DNA of 64,000 nucleotides. Source: Kushneria marisflavi (lineage in GTDB: Bacteria > Pseudomonadota > Gammaproteobacteria > Pseudomonadales > Halomonadaceae). The stretch spans positions 992,001 through 1,056,000 of the forward strand of contig NZ_CP021358.1 of NCBI RefSeq assembly GCF_002157205.1, given 5' to 3'. Made by a program: the position numbers and the translations under genes. Below the pieces are notes generated by a model. That model did not search any database, had not been told where the DNA came from, and was given only the letters and a program-made list of their open reading frames with translations. Position 1 is the first letter of the stretch, and each line of letters opens with the position of its first letter. Positions 51,057 through 60,265 of the stretch are shown here, piece by piece.

Positions 51057-51773
51057 ATGAGACAGGGGAAATTTCGATATCGCCCGGCCCTGCTGATGGC
51101 AGCTACGCTGTCACTGGCCGGCTGTCTGGCACTGCCACAGGCCAGCTTCATGCTGGGGCGGCTGGCACTGCAGTCGATGGGGGTGGAAAATGTTCGCATC
51201 GGCCGCTGGGCTGTCCCCGTCGATGCCCTGACGCTGGAACCCATGGCACTGGCAAAGGCAGGGCTTGATATGGCCGGCATGCCGGTCAGCTTGGAGTTGC
51301 CCCTGTCTCTGACACCGCCGGACGCCGCGCCCGACATCAATCTGGCCGGTTACGCCTGGCAGCTCATGGTCCCCGGGGCCGAGCCGGTCAGCGGCGACGT
51401 GGATGACCCCGTTGCCCTTCGCGGTGGCGAGCAGGCCACCCTGCGCCTGCCGGTGAACCTTTTTCCTGACACGCCCGAGCGAGAAGGCACCACCTATAAC
51501 CAGAAGCTTCTGGCCCTGGCGCAGCAGCTGGTCAATCGAGAGCAGCTACCTCCCGGTAGCACCCTGTCACTGACGCCGCGACTGGACAGCGACATGGCAC
51601 GAATGATACCGGCACCGACCATTACGCTTGATATTTCAGGCCCCTCGGAACAACACAGCCTACCGGGACTGCCCATATCTGCCGATTCAGCCTCGCCGGA
51701 CAACGCGGCGCCAGCATTTGAACCTGCGCCAGCTTCCCTGCCCTCAGGAAAGCCCGACATCCCCGAGGCATGA
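51057..51773 (+). CDS. Lipoprotein with LEA/WHy-like domain, function unknown
   Basis: 238 residues from the second of two adjacent ATGs (GGGAG 6 nt upstream). The lipobox is SLAGC (about residue 23). The middle (VSLELPLSLTPPDAAPDINL, then GYAWQLMVPGAEPVSGDV and GEQATLRLPVNLF) resembles the LEA14/water-stress (WHy) beta-sandwich, in which a conserved asparagine-proline strand is followed by a small ligand-free domain. The C-terminus is a Pro/Ala/Ser-rich tail. WHy domains are linked to desiccation or osmotic tolerance (family knowledge). The match is partial, so the function is open. It has its own terminator. Confidence 0.7.
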   Translation: MRQGKFRYRPALLMAATLSLAGCLALPQASFMLGRLALQSMGVENVRIGRWAVPVDALTLEPMALAKAGLDMAGMPVSLELPLSLTPPDAAPDINLAGYAWQLMVPGAEPVSGDVDDPVALRGGEQATLRLPVNLFPDTPEREGTTYNQKLLALAQQLVNREQLPPGSTLSLTPRLDSDMARMIPAPTITLDISGPSEQHSLPGLPISADSASPDNAAPAFEPAPASLPSGKPDIPEA

Positions 51774-51800
51774 AAAAACCGGCGCGCAGGCGCCGGTTTT
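51773..51800. terminator. Bidirectional terminator between convergent envelope genes
   Basis: CCGGCGC / GCGCCGG (51779-51785, 51790-51796) is flanked by six A on the left and four T on the right, so it can serve the LEA-like lipoprotein gene and the minus-strand gene ending at 51823. Confidence 0.85.
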
Positions 51801-51822
51801 GACATTCGTGTTCAGCCCAATC

Positions 51823-52218
51823 TCACTGAATGGAGCTTATGGTCCCTTCACCGACCACCTCGCCATCGAGAAGCCACTCGATGTGCTGATCATCCAGCAT
51901 GCGGATCTGATAGCAGGTGGTGTCACCGCTGCCGTAATCAAGACACATCTGATCGCCCCTGATCGTGGACTGGCCGGTGTAATCTTTCCCTTCAATGGTG
52001 CCATCGACCCGGTAGGCCTCGCTATATTGGCTGCCGTCTACCATGGCACCGGTCACGCGATGGCCCATCACCCTGTCTCGAATGGCACTGCCGGAGAGGC
52101 GCTCGCCCTGAGTCGACGCACTCTGCTCGCTATTGCCTTGTTCGACGGCGTCGGCCATGACCGGTGCGGTGGCCATCCCCATCAACAGGACCATCACCGC
52201 TGTTGTCATTATTTTCAT
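51823..52218 (-). CDS. Exported protein of unknown function
   Basis: 131 residues from ATG 52218, with GGGAG 7 nt upstream. A signal peptide (MKIMTTAVMVLLMGMATAP, ending VMADA) is followed by a polar linker and a compact domain: RLSGSAIRDRVMGHRVTG, then YRVDGTIEGKDYTGQSTIRG, MCLDYGSGDTTCYQIR and IEWLLDGEVVGEGTI. Two Cys could form a disulfide. The pattern (dGt-x-y-x-G-x-w-x-i-x-g-d-x-l-C) recalls DUF995-type periplasmic proteins, but I am not sure. It is convergent with the LEA-like lipoprotein gene and is preceded by the DUF815 ATPase gene 84 bp upstream on the same strand. Confidence 0.75.
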   Translation of the reverse strand: MKIMTTAVMVLLMGMATAPVMADAVEQGNSEQSASTQGERLSGSAIRDRVMGHRVTGAMVDGSQYSEAYRVDGTIEGKDYTGQSTIRGDQMCLDYGSGDTTCYQIRMLDDQHIEWLLDGEVVGEGTISSIQ

Positions 52219-52302
52219 TGTTTCACTCCCTGTGATTGAACCCCGAGTATGGCATCGATCACCGCACAAGCGGGGTGAGTGCCCGAGGCTTTCAGCCCGG
52301 GT

Positions 52303-53175
52303 TTAGATGGCCGTGTCGTTGTCGATGCCGAGCTCGCGTCCGGTCCAGGCGATGGCGAACTGCCAGGCGGCGCGACCACTGCGCACGCCACGAGCCAGCG
52401 CAAATCGGCGCGCTTCGGCCTCGGCGGCCTCATCGAACTGCCCTCCCAGATGGGCCACCCAGTGCGCACAGGTTCGCAGATAGGTGTCCTGATCGAACGG
52501 ATAAAACGACAGCCACAGCCCAAAACGGTCAGAGAGCGAAATCTTTTCCTCCACGGCGTCGCCATGATGAATCTCGCCCCCCACGACCTGCGTATCGTTA
52601 TTATCGCTCATGCTTTCGGGCAGCAGATGTCGCCGATTGGAGGTGGCATAGAGCAATACATTGTCCGGCGGGCCGGTCAGGGTGCCATCCAGTACACTCT
52701 TGAGCGCCTTGTAGGCATCATCACTGCCTTCAAAGGACAGATCGTCACAATAAACGACAAAGCGATAATCACTGCCTCGAAGCGTCTGTACCAGTGTCGG
52801 CAGCCCTACAAGGTCATGCCGGTCGACCTGAATCAGGCGCAGCCCTTCATCTGCCAGGTCATTGATCAGCGCCCGGATCAGCGATGACTTGCCGGTGCCT
52901 CGCGCGCCCCACAGCAACGCATGGTTGGCCGGCCGCCCGCGTAAAAACGTACGGGTATTGTCGACCAGCGCGCTTTTCTGGGACTCGATACCAATCAGCT
53001 CGTCGACGCTGACACTGTCACGGGGCGCCACCGGCGTCAGCCGCCCACCCAGCGCATGACGCTGCCACAGCGCGGCAATATCACGTGACCAGTCGATGGG
53101 GGCCTGCTCGGGCGGCAACAAGGGTTCCAGCCGATCCAGCAGATTCAGAAGACGTGTGCTCAACTGCTCATTCAT
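52303..53175 (-). CDS. DUF815 family AAA ATPase
   Basis: 290 residues. Walker A is LLWGARGTGKSSLIRAL (about 87-103) and Walker B is FVVYCDDLSFEG. The sensor region is LLYATSNRRHLLPESMSDN. All are typical of DUF815 proteins, cytoplasmic ATPases of unknown role. The N-terminal part (about 1-60) is helical and the C-terminal part ends in an Arg/Ala-rich lid (FALARGVRSGRAAWQFAI). GGAG lies 6 nt before the ATG. It is divergent from the M48 protease gene across 114 bp. Confidence 0.88.
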   Translation of the reverse strand: MNEQLSTRLLNLLDRLEPLLPPEQAPIDWSRDIAALWQRHALGGRLTPVAPRDSVSVDELIGIESQKSALVDNTRTFLRGRPANHALLWGARGTGKSSLIRALINDLADEGLRLIQVDRHDLVGLPTLVQTLRGSDYRFVVYCDDLSFEGSDDAYKALKSVLDGTLTGPPDNVLLYATSNRRHLLPESMSDNNDTQVVGGEIHHGDAVEEKISLSDRFGLWLSFYPFDQDTYLRTCAHWVAHLGGQFDEAAEAEARRFALARGVRSGRAAWQFAIAWTGRELGIDNDTAI

Positions 53176-53289
53176 GTATTGCTCCGCATCAGGTTATGCT
53201 GTCATGTGACATGACCCCGCTATCCTGGCGTGCCGCTTTGGCATGCGTCCAGTCGGGCCCATCGAATCCTTACAGGAGTTTTGCCGTTC

Positions 53290-54081
53290 ATGATGCGCAA
53301 GACCGTGCTGAGTGCACTGACCCTGAGCCTTGGCCTGAGTGCCTGCACCACCTCACCACTGGGACGCTCCCAGCTATCGCTGTTTGACAGCAACGACATC
53401 GATCAGCAAGGCCAGAAGGCCTTTGAGGAGTACCGCCAGAGTCACAAGCAGGCCACCGGCCGTGACGGAAAATATGTGACCTGTATTGCCGATGCCATTA
53501 TCGATACGCTGCCCGAAGGACAGGGCCCGTCAAAATGGACCGTCGGCGTTTATCAGGATGACGAACCCAACGCCTTTGCCCTGCCAGGCGGCTACGTCGT
53601 CATTAATACAGGGCTGATGAGTGTGGCGAAAAACCAGGATCAGATTGCCACGGTGGTCGGCCACGAGATGGCCCACGTACTGGCCCATCATGCCAACGAG
53701 CGCAGCTCGACCCAGTCGCTGACCAGCACCGGCCTTGGGGTGGTGCAGTCCGTGACGGGCAGCAGTGCGCTGGCCCAGCTTCTGGGTGCCGGCGCCCAGT
53801 ATGGAGTGTTGCTGCCCTACTCCCGCCGTCAGGAGAGCGAAGCCGACCTGCTGGGTCTGGATTTGATGGCACGAGCAGGCTTTGATCCAAGGGCCAGCAT
53901 TGCCCTGTGGCAGAACATGTCAGCCGCATCAAAGGGCGGACCGCCGACCTGGGCCTCGACCCACCCCAACGATGGTGAGCGTAGCAAGGCCCTTGAAGGT
54001 CGTATGCAGAGTGCGATCAAGCTCTCCGAGCAGGCACATGCTGCAGGTCATGATCCGAACTGCGGCAGTATCAGCTCCTGA
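53290..54081 (+). CDS. M48 family metalloprotease lipoprotein, LoiP-like
   Basis: 263 residues from ATG 53290, with AGGAG upstream. The lipobox is GLSAC (about residue 19). The zinc motif HExxH is in VVGHEMAHVLAHHANE (about 133-148) and the third ligand Glu is in RRQESEADLLGLDLMARAG. Like E. coli LoiP/YggG (252 residues) it should be an outer-membrane-anchored periplasmic protease that degrades misfolded envelope proteins, possibly acting on BAM substrates. It is convergent with aroE; a hairpin lies between them. Confidence 0.9.
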   Translation: MMRKTVLSALTLSLGLSACTTSPLGRSQLSLFDSNDIDQQGQKAFEEYRQSHKQATGRDGKYVTCIADAIIDTLPEGQGPSKWTVGVYQDDEPNAFALPGGYVVINTGLMSVAKNQDQIATVVGHEMAHVLAHHANERSSTQSLTSTGLGVVQSVTGSSALAQLLGAGAQYGVLLPYSRRQESEADLLGLDLMARAGFDPRASIALWQNMSAASKGGPPTWASTHPNDGERSKALEGRMQSAIKLSEQAHAAGHDPNCGSISS

Positions 54082-54088
54082 TGCCGGC

Positions 54089-54114
54089 CGGGCCGATCAG
54101 CGAAGATCGGCCCG
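54089..54114. terminator. Hairpin at the convergent ends of the M48 and aroE genes
   Basis: The 10-bp perfect stem CGGGCCGATC / GATCGGCCCG (54089-54098, 54105-54114) overlaps the aroE stop. It lacks a T run on both strands; termination is possible but unproven. Confidence 0.35.
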
Positions 54115-54918
54115 CAGCGCTTCCAGTATCGGCGTGGTATCGGGGCGCGTGCCGCGCCACTGATACCAGGCTTCGGCCGCCTGTCCTACCAGCATGCCCA
54201 GCCCATCGGCGCAGCGCACGCCATGGGTGTGGGCCCATTCAAGAAAGACAGTGAGCGCAGCGCCATACATCATGTCGTAGGCCAGCGCTCCTTCATTGAA
54301 TAGCGTTGCCGGCAGCGGTGGCAATTCGCCGGACAGGCTGGCACTGGTGGCATTGATGACCAGGTCAAAACGCCCTTCGATGTCTTCAAATCCGCAGCCC
54401 CGGATGTCGCCGTGCGCCCTGAACAGCTCGGCAAGCCCGGTGGCCTTTTCCACCGTCCGATTGGCCATGACAAGTTCCGACGGACGGGTCGCCAGCAGAG
54501 GCTTGATTACCCCACGCACGGCACCGCCTGCCCCCAGCACCAGAATGCGCGCATCGGTCAGTGGCGCGCCCAGTCGCTCCAGATCCAGCAGCAGCCCGGC
54601 ACCATCCGTATTGTCGCCAACAATCTCGCCATGCTCACCCACGACCAGCGTATTGACGGCACCGGCCTGACGCGCCCGGTCACTCAACCGATCCGCCAGC
54701 GCTGTCGCCTGCTCCTTGAAGGGGACAGTGACATTCGCACCCCGCCCACCCTCCTTCAGAAAGGCACGCCAGTGGCCGGAAAAATCATCCACCGGCGCCA
54801 GACGCGTTTCGTATCGCACCGGATCATCCAATTGCTCGGCAAAGCCTGAATGGATCTGCGGCGATTTCGAATGCGCGATGGGATTGCCGAACACGGCGTA
54901 AAGGGGGAAGTCGGTCAT
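54097..54918 (-). CDS. aroE: Shikimate dehydrogenase AroE
   Basis: 273 residues from ATG 54918. It reduces 3-dehydroshikimate with NADPH in aromatic amino-acid synthesis. The substrate-binding Ser residues and Lys are in [15 protein letters not shown] and [10 protein letters not shown], the conserved Asp is in GDNTDGAGL, and the nucleotide loop is [12 protein letters not shown], with the NADPH motif MANRTVEKA. Its ATG overlaps the hemF TGA (ATGA), showing coupling. It is the last gene of the minus-strand operon. Confidence 0.96.
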   Translation of the reverse strand: MTDFPLYAVFGNPIAHSKSPQIHSGFAEQLDDPVRYETRLAPVDDFSGHWRAFLKEGGRGANVTVPFKEQATALADRLSDRARQAGAVNTLVVGEHGEIVGDNTDGAGLLLDLERLGAPLTDARILVLGAGGAVRGVIKPLLATRPSELVMANRTVEKATGLAELFRAHGDIRGCGFEDIEGRFDLVINATSASLSGELPPLPATLFNEGALAYDMMYGAALTVFLEWAHTHGVRCADGLGMLVGQAAEAWYQWRGTRPDTTPILEALRADLR

Positions 54919-55841
54919 GCCCGGTCCGCCTCCTCGAGCCATTCACGCGGATGCAGATAGTGCGCATACAACTCGGCCTCGGGAGACCCTTCTTCGGGCT
55001 GATATTGATAGGCCCAGTGCGCCACCGGCGGCATGGACATCAGAATCGACTCGGTACGTCCGCCACTTTGCAAGCCGAACAGCGTGCCGCGGTCATAGAC
55101 GAGGTTGAACTCGACATAGCGCCCGCGTCGGTAATTCTGAAAGTCGCGCTCCCGCTCGCCGTAAGGCATGTTCTGGCGTTTTTCAATGATCGGCAGATAG
55201 GCCGGCACGAAGGCCTCGGCCACCGCCTGCTGGAAGGCAAAGCTCTGCTCGAACCCTTCCTCATTGACGTCATCAAAGAAAAGCCCTCCTACACCACGAG
55301 TTTCATCGCGATGCTTGAGGTAGAAGTACTCGTCGCACCAGCGCTTGTAGCGAGGGTAGACGTCATCGCCAAAGGGCGCACAGGCCTCACGGGCAGTGTG
55401 GTGCCAGTGAATGACATCCTCGAGCATCGGATAATACGGCGTCAGATCGATACCGCCGCCAAACCACCAGACCGGCGCTTCTCCTTCCTTTTCAGCAATG
55501 AAAAAACGAACGTTGCCGTGCGTTGTCGGCAGGTGCGGGTTATGTGGATGCATGACCCAGGAAACCCCGACGGCATGAAAACTGCGCCCGGCAAGCTCGG
55601 GGCGAGCGGCCGACGCAGAGGGCGGCAGATTTTCTCCAAAGACATGCGAGAAGTTGACCCCGCCCTTTTCGAACACGGCGCCCTCGGTGATCACGCGGGA
55701 GCGGCCGCCGCCGCCATCCTCGCGTGTCCAGGCATCTTCCACAAAATCAGCATGGCCATCGGCCTGGGCCAGCGACTGGCAGAGCCGATCCTGAAAGTCC
55801 AGCAGATAGCGTTTCACCCTTTCGAGATACGCATGTGACAC
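54915..55841 (-). CDS. hemF: Oxygen-dependent coproporphyrinogen III oxidase HemF
   Basis: 308 residues from GTG 55841, with GGAG 7 nt upstream. It makes protoporphyrinogen IX from coproporphyrinogen III with O2. Family blocks are [16 protein letters not shown], then [30 protein letters not shown] and [20 protein letters not shown]. It is the aerobic enzyme, consistent with an aerobic organism. It overlaps aroE by 4 bp and starts 67 bp after tsaC on the same strand. Confidence 0.97.
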   Translation of the reverse strand: MSHAYLERVKRYLLDFQDRLCQSLAQADGHADFVEDAWTREDGGGGRSRVITEGAVFEKGGVNFSHVFGENLPPSASAARPELAGRSFHAVGVSWVMHPHNPHLPTTHGNVRFFIAEKEGEAPVWWFGGGIDLTPYYPMLEDVIHWHHTAREACAPFGDDVYPRYKRWCDEYFYLKHRDETRGVGGLFFDDVNEEGFEQSFAFQQAVAEAFVPAYLPIIEKRQNMPYGERERDFQNYRRGRYVEFNLVYDRGTLFGLQSGGRTESILMSMPPVAHWAYQYQPEEGSPEAELYAHYLHPREWLEEADRA

Positions 55842-55907
55842 GGTGTTTCTCCAGCAGGGTCATGGCCATGCCCCGGCCATGACTGACGTTATAGGCAGGC
55901 GGCAAGG

Positions 55908-56483
55908 TTAGTCACGCAGCACATCATTGGTCAGCAGATCACGGATTTCGCTGGGACGCGTTCGCCCGCCAAGTGGCCCGTCCACCACGAGCACCCGGTC
56001 ATCGAACACCTGCCTGATTGCCTCGGCGCTCAGGCAGGGCGCCTCGCTGGCCCGATTGGCCGAACTCGATACCAGCGGCCCACCAAAGGCCTCGCACAGC
56101 TTACGGACCAGCGGGTGATCGCTGACCCGCAGCGCCACGCTTGAATGCTCGCCACGTACCAGCGGATGCGCGCGACCGTTGTCCGGCACCAGCCAGCTCA
56201 CCGGCCCGGGCCAGCTGCTCTCGAGCCGGGAAAGATGTGTGTCATCCAGCCCGGCAAGCCAGGGCTCGAACTGTTCAAGGCTCGATGCGACCAGAATCAA
56301 CCCCTTGGCCGGGTCGCGCACCTTGAGGGTCAGAAGACGCTTGAGCGCATCGGTGTTATCGGGATCACATCCCAGCCCCCAGACGGCTTCCGTCGGGTAC
56401 GCCACAACGCCACCGTTGCGCAGATGCGTGGCAGCGTCATCAAGCATTGGTTGGGCGAGAGAAGAGTCAAAATGTGAAGACAT
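55908..56483 (-). CDS. tsaC: Threonylcarbamoyl-AMP synthase TsaC
   Basis: 191 residues, YrdC domain only (no Sua5 C-terminal domain). It makes threonylcarbamoyl-AMP from threonine, bicarbonate and ATP for t6A37 of tRNA. The basic substrate pocket is seen in VVAYPTEAVWGLGCDPDN, LKVRDPAKGLILVA (the KxR motif) and PGPVSWLVPDN; the end is LVSSSANRASEAPCLS. It is followed by hemF and preceded by dprA, 42 bp away, in one operon. Confidence 0.95.
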   Translation of the reverse strand: MSSHFDSSLAQPMLDDAATHLRNGGVVAYPTEAVWGLGCDPDNTDALKRLLTLKVRDPAKGLILVASSLEQFEPWLAGLDDTHLSRLESSWPGPVSWLVPDNGRAHPLVRGEHSSVALRVSDHPLVRKLCEAFGGPLVSSSANRASEAPCLSAEAIRQVFDDRVLVVDGPLGGRTRPSEIRDLLTNDVLRD

Positions 56484-56525
56484 GCTGCGTAAATACCATT
56501 GCCCCAGTCAGACGGGCAGTGTATC

Positions 56526-57674
56526 TCATGCCAGCCTGCGGACCCAGCCGCCGGCGACCTGCGCGGCCCAGCCGTCGAGCTCCAGCATGAGCAGGCGCGA
56601 CTGCAGTGTCGTAATCGACTCCCCCGTACGCTCGATCAAAACGTCGATCGGCACGGGCGTCTCTTCAAGGAATTGCCACAGCGGGTCCTCGGGACATCGG
56701 GGTGGCGCATCGGCTGACTCATCCGCCCTGCCTGCATCGGGCCGGGCGGGTTCGCTCCCGGAACTCGGGAGCATGGCGCCCCACTGCCGCTCGGGCAGCT
56801 CCTGCAGGATCTCATCAAAAGAGGTCACCAGCCGGGCACCTTCACGAATCAACCACAGACAGCCGCGCGCCTGCGGGTTATGCAGCGAGCCCGGCAGCGC
56901 AAATACCTCCCGGTTCTGCTCCATCGCAAGCCGGGCGCTGACCAGCGAACCGCTGGCCATGGCCGCCTCGACCACCAGCACCCCCAGCGACAGCCCGGTA
57001 ATGATCCGATTGCGCCGGGGAAAATGCTGCGGATGGGCCCGCGTGCCCGGTGGATGCTCGGACAGCAGCAACCCGCCCTGATCCAGCAACTGCTGGCGCA
57101 GGCGGGCATGCGTTCGCGGGTAGAGCACATCGACTCCGCAGCCCAGGACTGCAACGGTCGCACCGCGAGCCTCCAGCGCGCCGTGATGAGCGCAACCATC
57201 CACTCCCAGCGCCAGCCCGCTGATCACGCCATAGCCGCCCCCGACCATGTCTCGCGCAAACCGCCAGGCATTGTCCTGCCCTTCACGCGTGGGCCGCCGC
57301 GTCCCCACGATGGCCAGCGCCGGCAGGGACAGCGCCTCGAGCGCGCCCCAGGCCCAAAGCACCGGAGGCGGGTCCGGCAGCTCGTCGAGCATGGCGGGCC
57401 AGGCGGGATGATCCGGCGTCAGCAGGTGATGCTGCGTGCCCTGATCCAGCCACGCCATCGCAGCATTGACCCGGGCATGCAGAGGCCCCCGCCCGGGCAT
57501 TTGAAGATAGTGGCGCATGAGCTGTGCGGCCTCCGAGGGCAGGCGAGCCAGCCAGCCCTCGGGCCAGTCGGGAGCAGCCTGTCGAAGGGCCTGAAGACGC
57601 CGCGCCCCTACACGGGGCAGCATCGACAGCGCCAGCCACTCATGAGGCATCGAGGGCTGCGTCGTCTCAGTCAT
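56526..57674 (-). CDS. dprA: DNA-processing protein DprA
   Basis: 382 residues from ATG 57674. It loads RecA on incoming single-stranded DNA in natural transformation. The Rossmann-like core shows LAIVGTRRPTREGQDNAW, the block VISGLALGVDGCAHHGAL, PRRNRIITGLSLGVLVVEA and NREVFALPGSLHNPQARG. A C-terminal winged helix (PIDVLIERTGESITTLQSRL) follows a low-complexity linker. The start overlaps the end of the LysM-family gene by 8 bp. With pilF it hints at competence, but no com genes are in view. Confidence 0.95.
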   Translation of the reverse strand: MTETTQPSMPHEWLALSMLPRVGARRLQALRQAAPDWPEGWLARLPSEAAQLMRHYLQMPGRGPLHARVNAAMAWLDQGTQHHLLTPDHPAWPAMLDELPDPPPVLWAWGALEALSLPALAIVGTRRPTREGQDNAWRFARDMVGGGYGVISGLALGVDGCAHHGALEARGATVAVLGCGVDVLYPRTHARLRQQLLDQGGLLLSEHPPGTRAHPQHFPRRNRIITGLSLGVLVVEAAMASGSLVSARLAMEQNREVFALPGSLHNPQARGCLWLIREGARLVTSFDEILQELPERQWGAMLPSSGSEPARPDAGRADESADAPPRCPEDPLWQFLEETPVPIDVLIERTGESITTLQSRLLMLELDGWAAQVAGGWVRRLA

Positions 57675-58547
57675 CCAGTGTCGTCTCCACACGATCACCC
57701 GTGGCCATGGGCAACTCGGCCCGCGTCACCAGCGCCAGACTGGTCTGCTCGAACGTGCGAACGATCATCAGCTCGCCCAGCACGCCGCCGTCGAGTACCA
57801 GCGACTCCCCGGTCACCGGATCAGTGACCTCCTCGGGCTCACCCTGAACACGAAGACGCATGCCGGGCATGACCTGATGACGCCCCAGATCGATCACCAC
57901 AATGTCGCGAAGCCCCACGATACGCCCGGCACCAGGGCGATCGAGAATCTGCCCCGAGTCCCGGCCGGGGCCATCGAGGGCACCAGCTGCCTCGGTGGCG
58001 TCCAGTCATCAAGCACCATCAGCCGTGTCCCGGCACTCACTTCACGCGGGCTTTTCTCGACGGTGAGCGTGGATAGCGGCGTCCCAGAGCGTTCAAGCCG
58101 CGCCACGCCCTGACGGATCATCACCTGCCCCAGCACCTCCCCCTGATCATCCTTCAGCAGTATGCCCGGGGTGTAGAGCCCAAAGCGCTGCCCGGAGCGA
58201 CCCTGCACGTATCGCGCCACAATCTGATCGCCGGCACCGCTGATCAGTCGCCCTTCACTGCCGCTGACCACATAGGCCTGCGGCATCGGCGTGCCCGCCT
58301 CGATGACGCGATAGTTCATCAATGACTGCGCCCTGGCCGAGACATCCACGGGATCACGTTGTGCTTCCAGCGGCAAAAAGCGCACCCGGGGCGTCAGGGT
58401 GACCACGCCGCCCTGATCGTATGACGGCGCAGCATTGGCCGCACCGCACAGGCCCATCGCCGCAACCAATGCAGCGCCCATCAGTGCTGTGCAGCGTCCT
58501 TTTCGCCTGTTGTGGCGGCCGGTGAGGCTCATCCCTTGCCGTTTCAT
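57667..58547 (-). pseudogene. LysM-family protein lacking its LysM domain, frameshifted
   Basis: The position just before dprA and opposite def is that of the LysM peptidoglycan-binding protein of gammaproteobacteria. The N-terminal part has a signal peptide (ALMGAALVAAMGLCGAANA) and passes straight into VVTLTPRVRFLPLEAQ, the region that follows LysM in relatives, so the LysM domain is absent. The first frame runs off at 57894. Near 58005 one extra base (GACTGG to GACCTGG) restores the family C-terminus: TEAAGALDGPGRDSGQILDR, then GLRDIVVIDLGRHQVMPG and IVRTFEQTSLALV. The repaired product would be about 293 residues. The start is uncertain; ATG 58547 has AGGA 10 nt upstream. Truth of the frameshift needs checking. 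Confidence 0.8.
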
Positions 58548-58706
58548 GTCATCTTCGTCCTGCGGTCGGTTCCGTTGCCAACGCCTGCGCACTACAATAG
58601 GCGCCATACGGAGTGAATCCATTCATGCATTTACGGCCGTCACCCCGGCTTTCTTGACCCAGTGGTCCCAGAGCATGGTGGTGGCGACCCCACGACAGAT
58701 ACGAAC

Positions 58707-59213
58707 ATGGCTCTACTGACGATTCTCGAATATCCCGATGACCGCCTGCGCACGATTGCCCAGGACGTGGACAAGGTTGACGATGAGGTGCGACGCCTGA
58801 TCGATGACATGTTTGAAACCATGTATGACGCCCCTGGGATCGGGCTGGCCGCCACGCAGATCGACGTTCACCGCCGCGTGATCGTGATGGATGTCAGCGA
58901 AGAGAAAAACCAGCCGCTGGCGCTGGTCAATCCGGAGGTCACCCTGTTGGGCGAGGAGCGCGAGCCGCTGCAGGAAGGCTGTCTGTCGATTCCGGAATAC
59001 TACGCCGAAGTGCCGCGTGCCCTGCGCGTGCATCTCAAGGCGCAGGATCGCAACGGCAAGACCTATGAGCTGGAGGCCGATGGTCTGCTGGCCCACTGCA
59101 TTCAGCACGAAGCGGATCACCTCGAAGGAGTGCTGTTCGTCGATTATCTCTCTCCGCTCAAGCGCGACCGGGTCAAAAAGAAGATGCTCAAGCGCCAGAA
59201 GACGGCTTCCTGA
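58707..59213 (+). CDS. def: Peptide deformylase
   Basis: 168 residues from ATG 58707. It removes the formyl group from the N-terminal Met of new proteins. The three motifs are [20 protein letters not shown] (Cys metal ligand) and [19 protein letters not shown] (HExxH-type ligands); all are intact. The N-terminal [13 protein letters not shown] is typical. Its ribosome site is weak. It heads the def-fmt-rsmB run, divergent from the LysM-family gene. Confidence 0.97.
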   Translation: MALLTILEYPDDRLRTIAQDVDKVDDEVRRLIDDMFETMYDAPGIGLAATQIDVHRRVIVMDVSEEKNQPLALVNPEVTLLGEEREPLQEGCLSIPEYYAEVPRALRVHLKAQDRNGKTYELEADGLLAHCIQHEADHLEGVLFVDYLSPLKRDRVKKKMLKRQKTAS

Positions 59214-59299
59214 TCCTGTCTTCACCACTGCCCGCTTGATCGCTTATCACCTTCATCGGCGCCCCGCTCAGGGGCGCTGACGTCTTTCAGGACCATGCC

Positions 59300-60265
59300 A
59301 TGCCCAGCCCGCTTCGTATCGCCTTTGCCGGCACGCCGGACTTTGCCGCCGAACATCTTCGTGCCCTGCTCGAAAGTCATCACAACGTCGTTTGCGTTTA
59401 CACCCAGCCCGACCGCCCGGCCGGACGCGGGCGTCGTCTGAACCCCTCACCGGTCAAGGCACTGGCGCTGGAGCACGGCCTGAGCGTCCATCAGCCTGAA
59501 AGACTGAAAACGCCGGACACCCATGCACCACTGATCGAGGCCGATATCGATGTACTGGTCGTGGTGGCCTACGGGCTGATCCTGCCACGCGCCGTGCTCG
59601 ACATTCCTCGTATCGGCCCCATCAACGTCCATGCTTCCCTGCTGCCGAGATGGCGCGGCGCAGCACCGATCCAGCGCGCCATCGAAGCTGGCGATCGCGA
59701 AAGCGGTGTGACCATCATGGCCATGGATGAAGGGCTGGATACCGGCGACATGCTGCTGACTGCTCGCGTGCCCATCGAGGACACCACGACGGCTGCCACG
59801 CTGCATGATCAGCTAGCTGAAGTCGGCACCCGGGCGCTGGTCGAAGCGCTTGATCGCATGAGTGACCAGCAGCTGACCGCCACACCTCAGCCTCTCGATG
59901 GCGTCACCTACGCTGCCAAGCTGAGCAAGGCGGAAGCCCGACTTGATTTCAGTCAGAGCGCCACTGTGCTGTCACAGCGCGTTCGGGCCTTTAACCCTTT
60001 CCCCGTCGCCTGGACCACCCTGGGCGGTGACACGCTGCGCCTGTGGCAGGCCGACGCGCGTGTGGCGCAGGGCAGTGAACTCGACGCCGCGCCGGGACAA
60101 CTGCTCGACGGTCCCTCGGATGCGCTTCATGTGGCCTGTGGCGAAGGGGTGCTGCGTATCACTCACGCTCAGCTGCCGGGCGGTAAAATGCTGTCGGCTC
60201 ATGAACTTCTCAATAGCCGGCGCGATCAGCTCACAGCCGGCACGATCCTGGGAGCCGATCAATGA
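59300..60265 (+). CDS. fmt: Methionyl-tRNA formyltransferase
   Basis: 321 residues. It formylates Met-tRNA(fMet) with 10-formyl-THF. The start RIAFAGTPDFAAEHLRALL, then TQPDRPAGRGR, the catalytic-site block INVHASLLPRWRGAAPIQRA and MDEGLDTGDMLL are all present, and the C-terminal OB-like tRNA domain follows (VRAFNPFPVAW). Its TGA overlaps the rsmB ATG (ATGA). Confidence 0.97.
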   Translation: MPSPLRIAFAGTPDFAAEHLRALLESHHNVVCVYTQPDRPAGRGRRLNPSPVKALALEHGLSVHQPERLKTPDTHAPLIEADIDVLVVVAYGLILPRAVLDIPRIGPINVHASLLPRWRGAAPIQRAIEAGDRESGVTIMAMDEGLDTGDMLLTARVPIEDTTTAATLHDQLAEVGTRALVEALDRMSDQQLTATPQPLDGVTYAAKLSKAEARLDFSQSATVLSQRVRAFNPFPVAWTTLGGDTLRLWQADARVAQGSELDAAPGQLLDGPSDALHVACGEGVLRITHAQLPGGKMLSAHELLNSRRDQLTAGTILGADQ

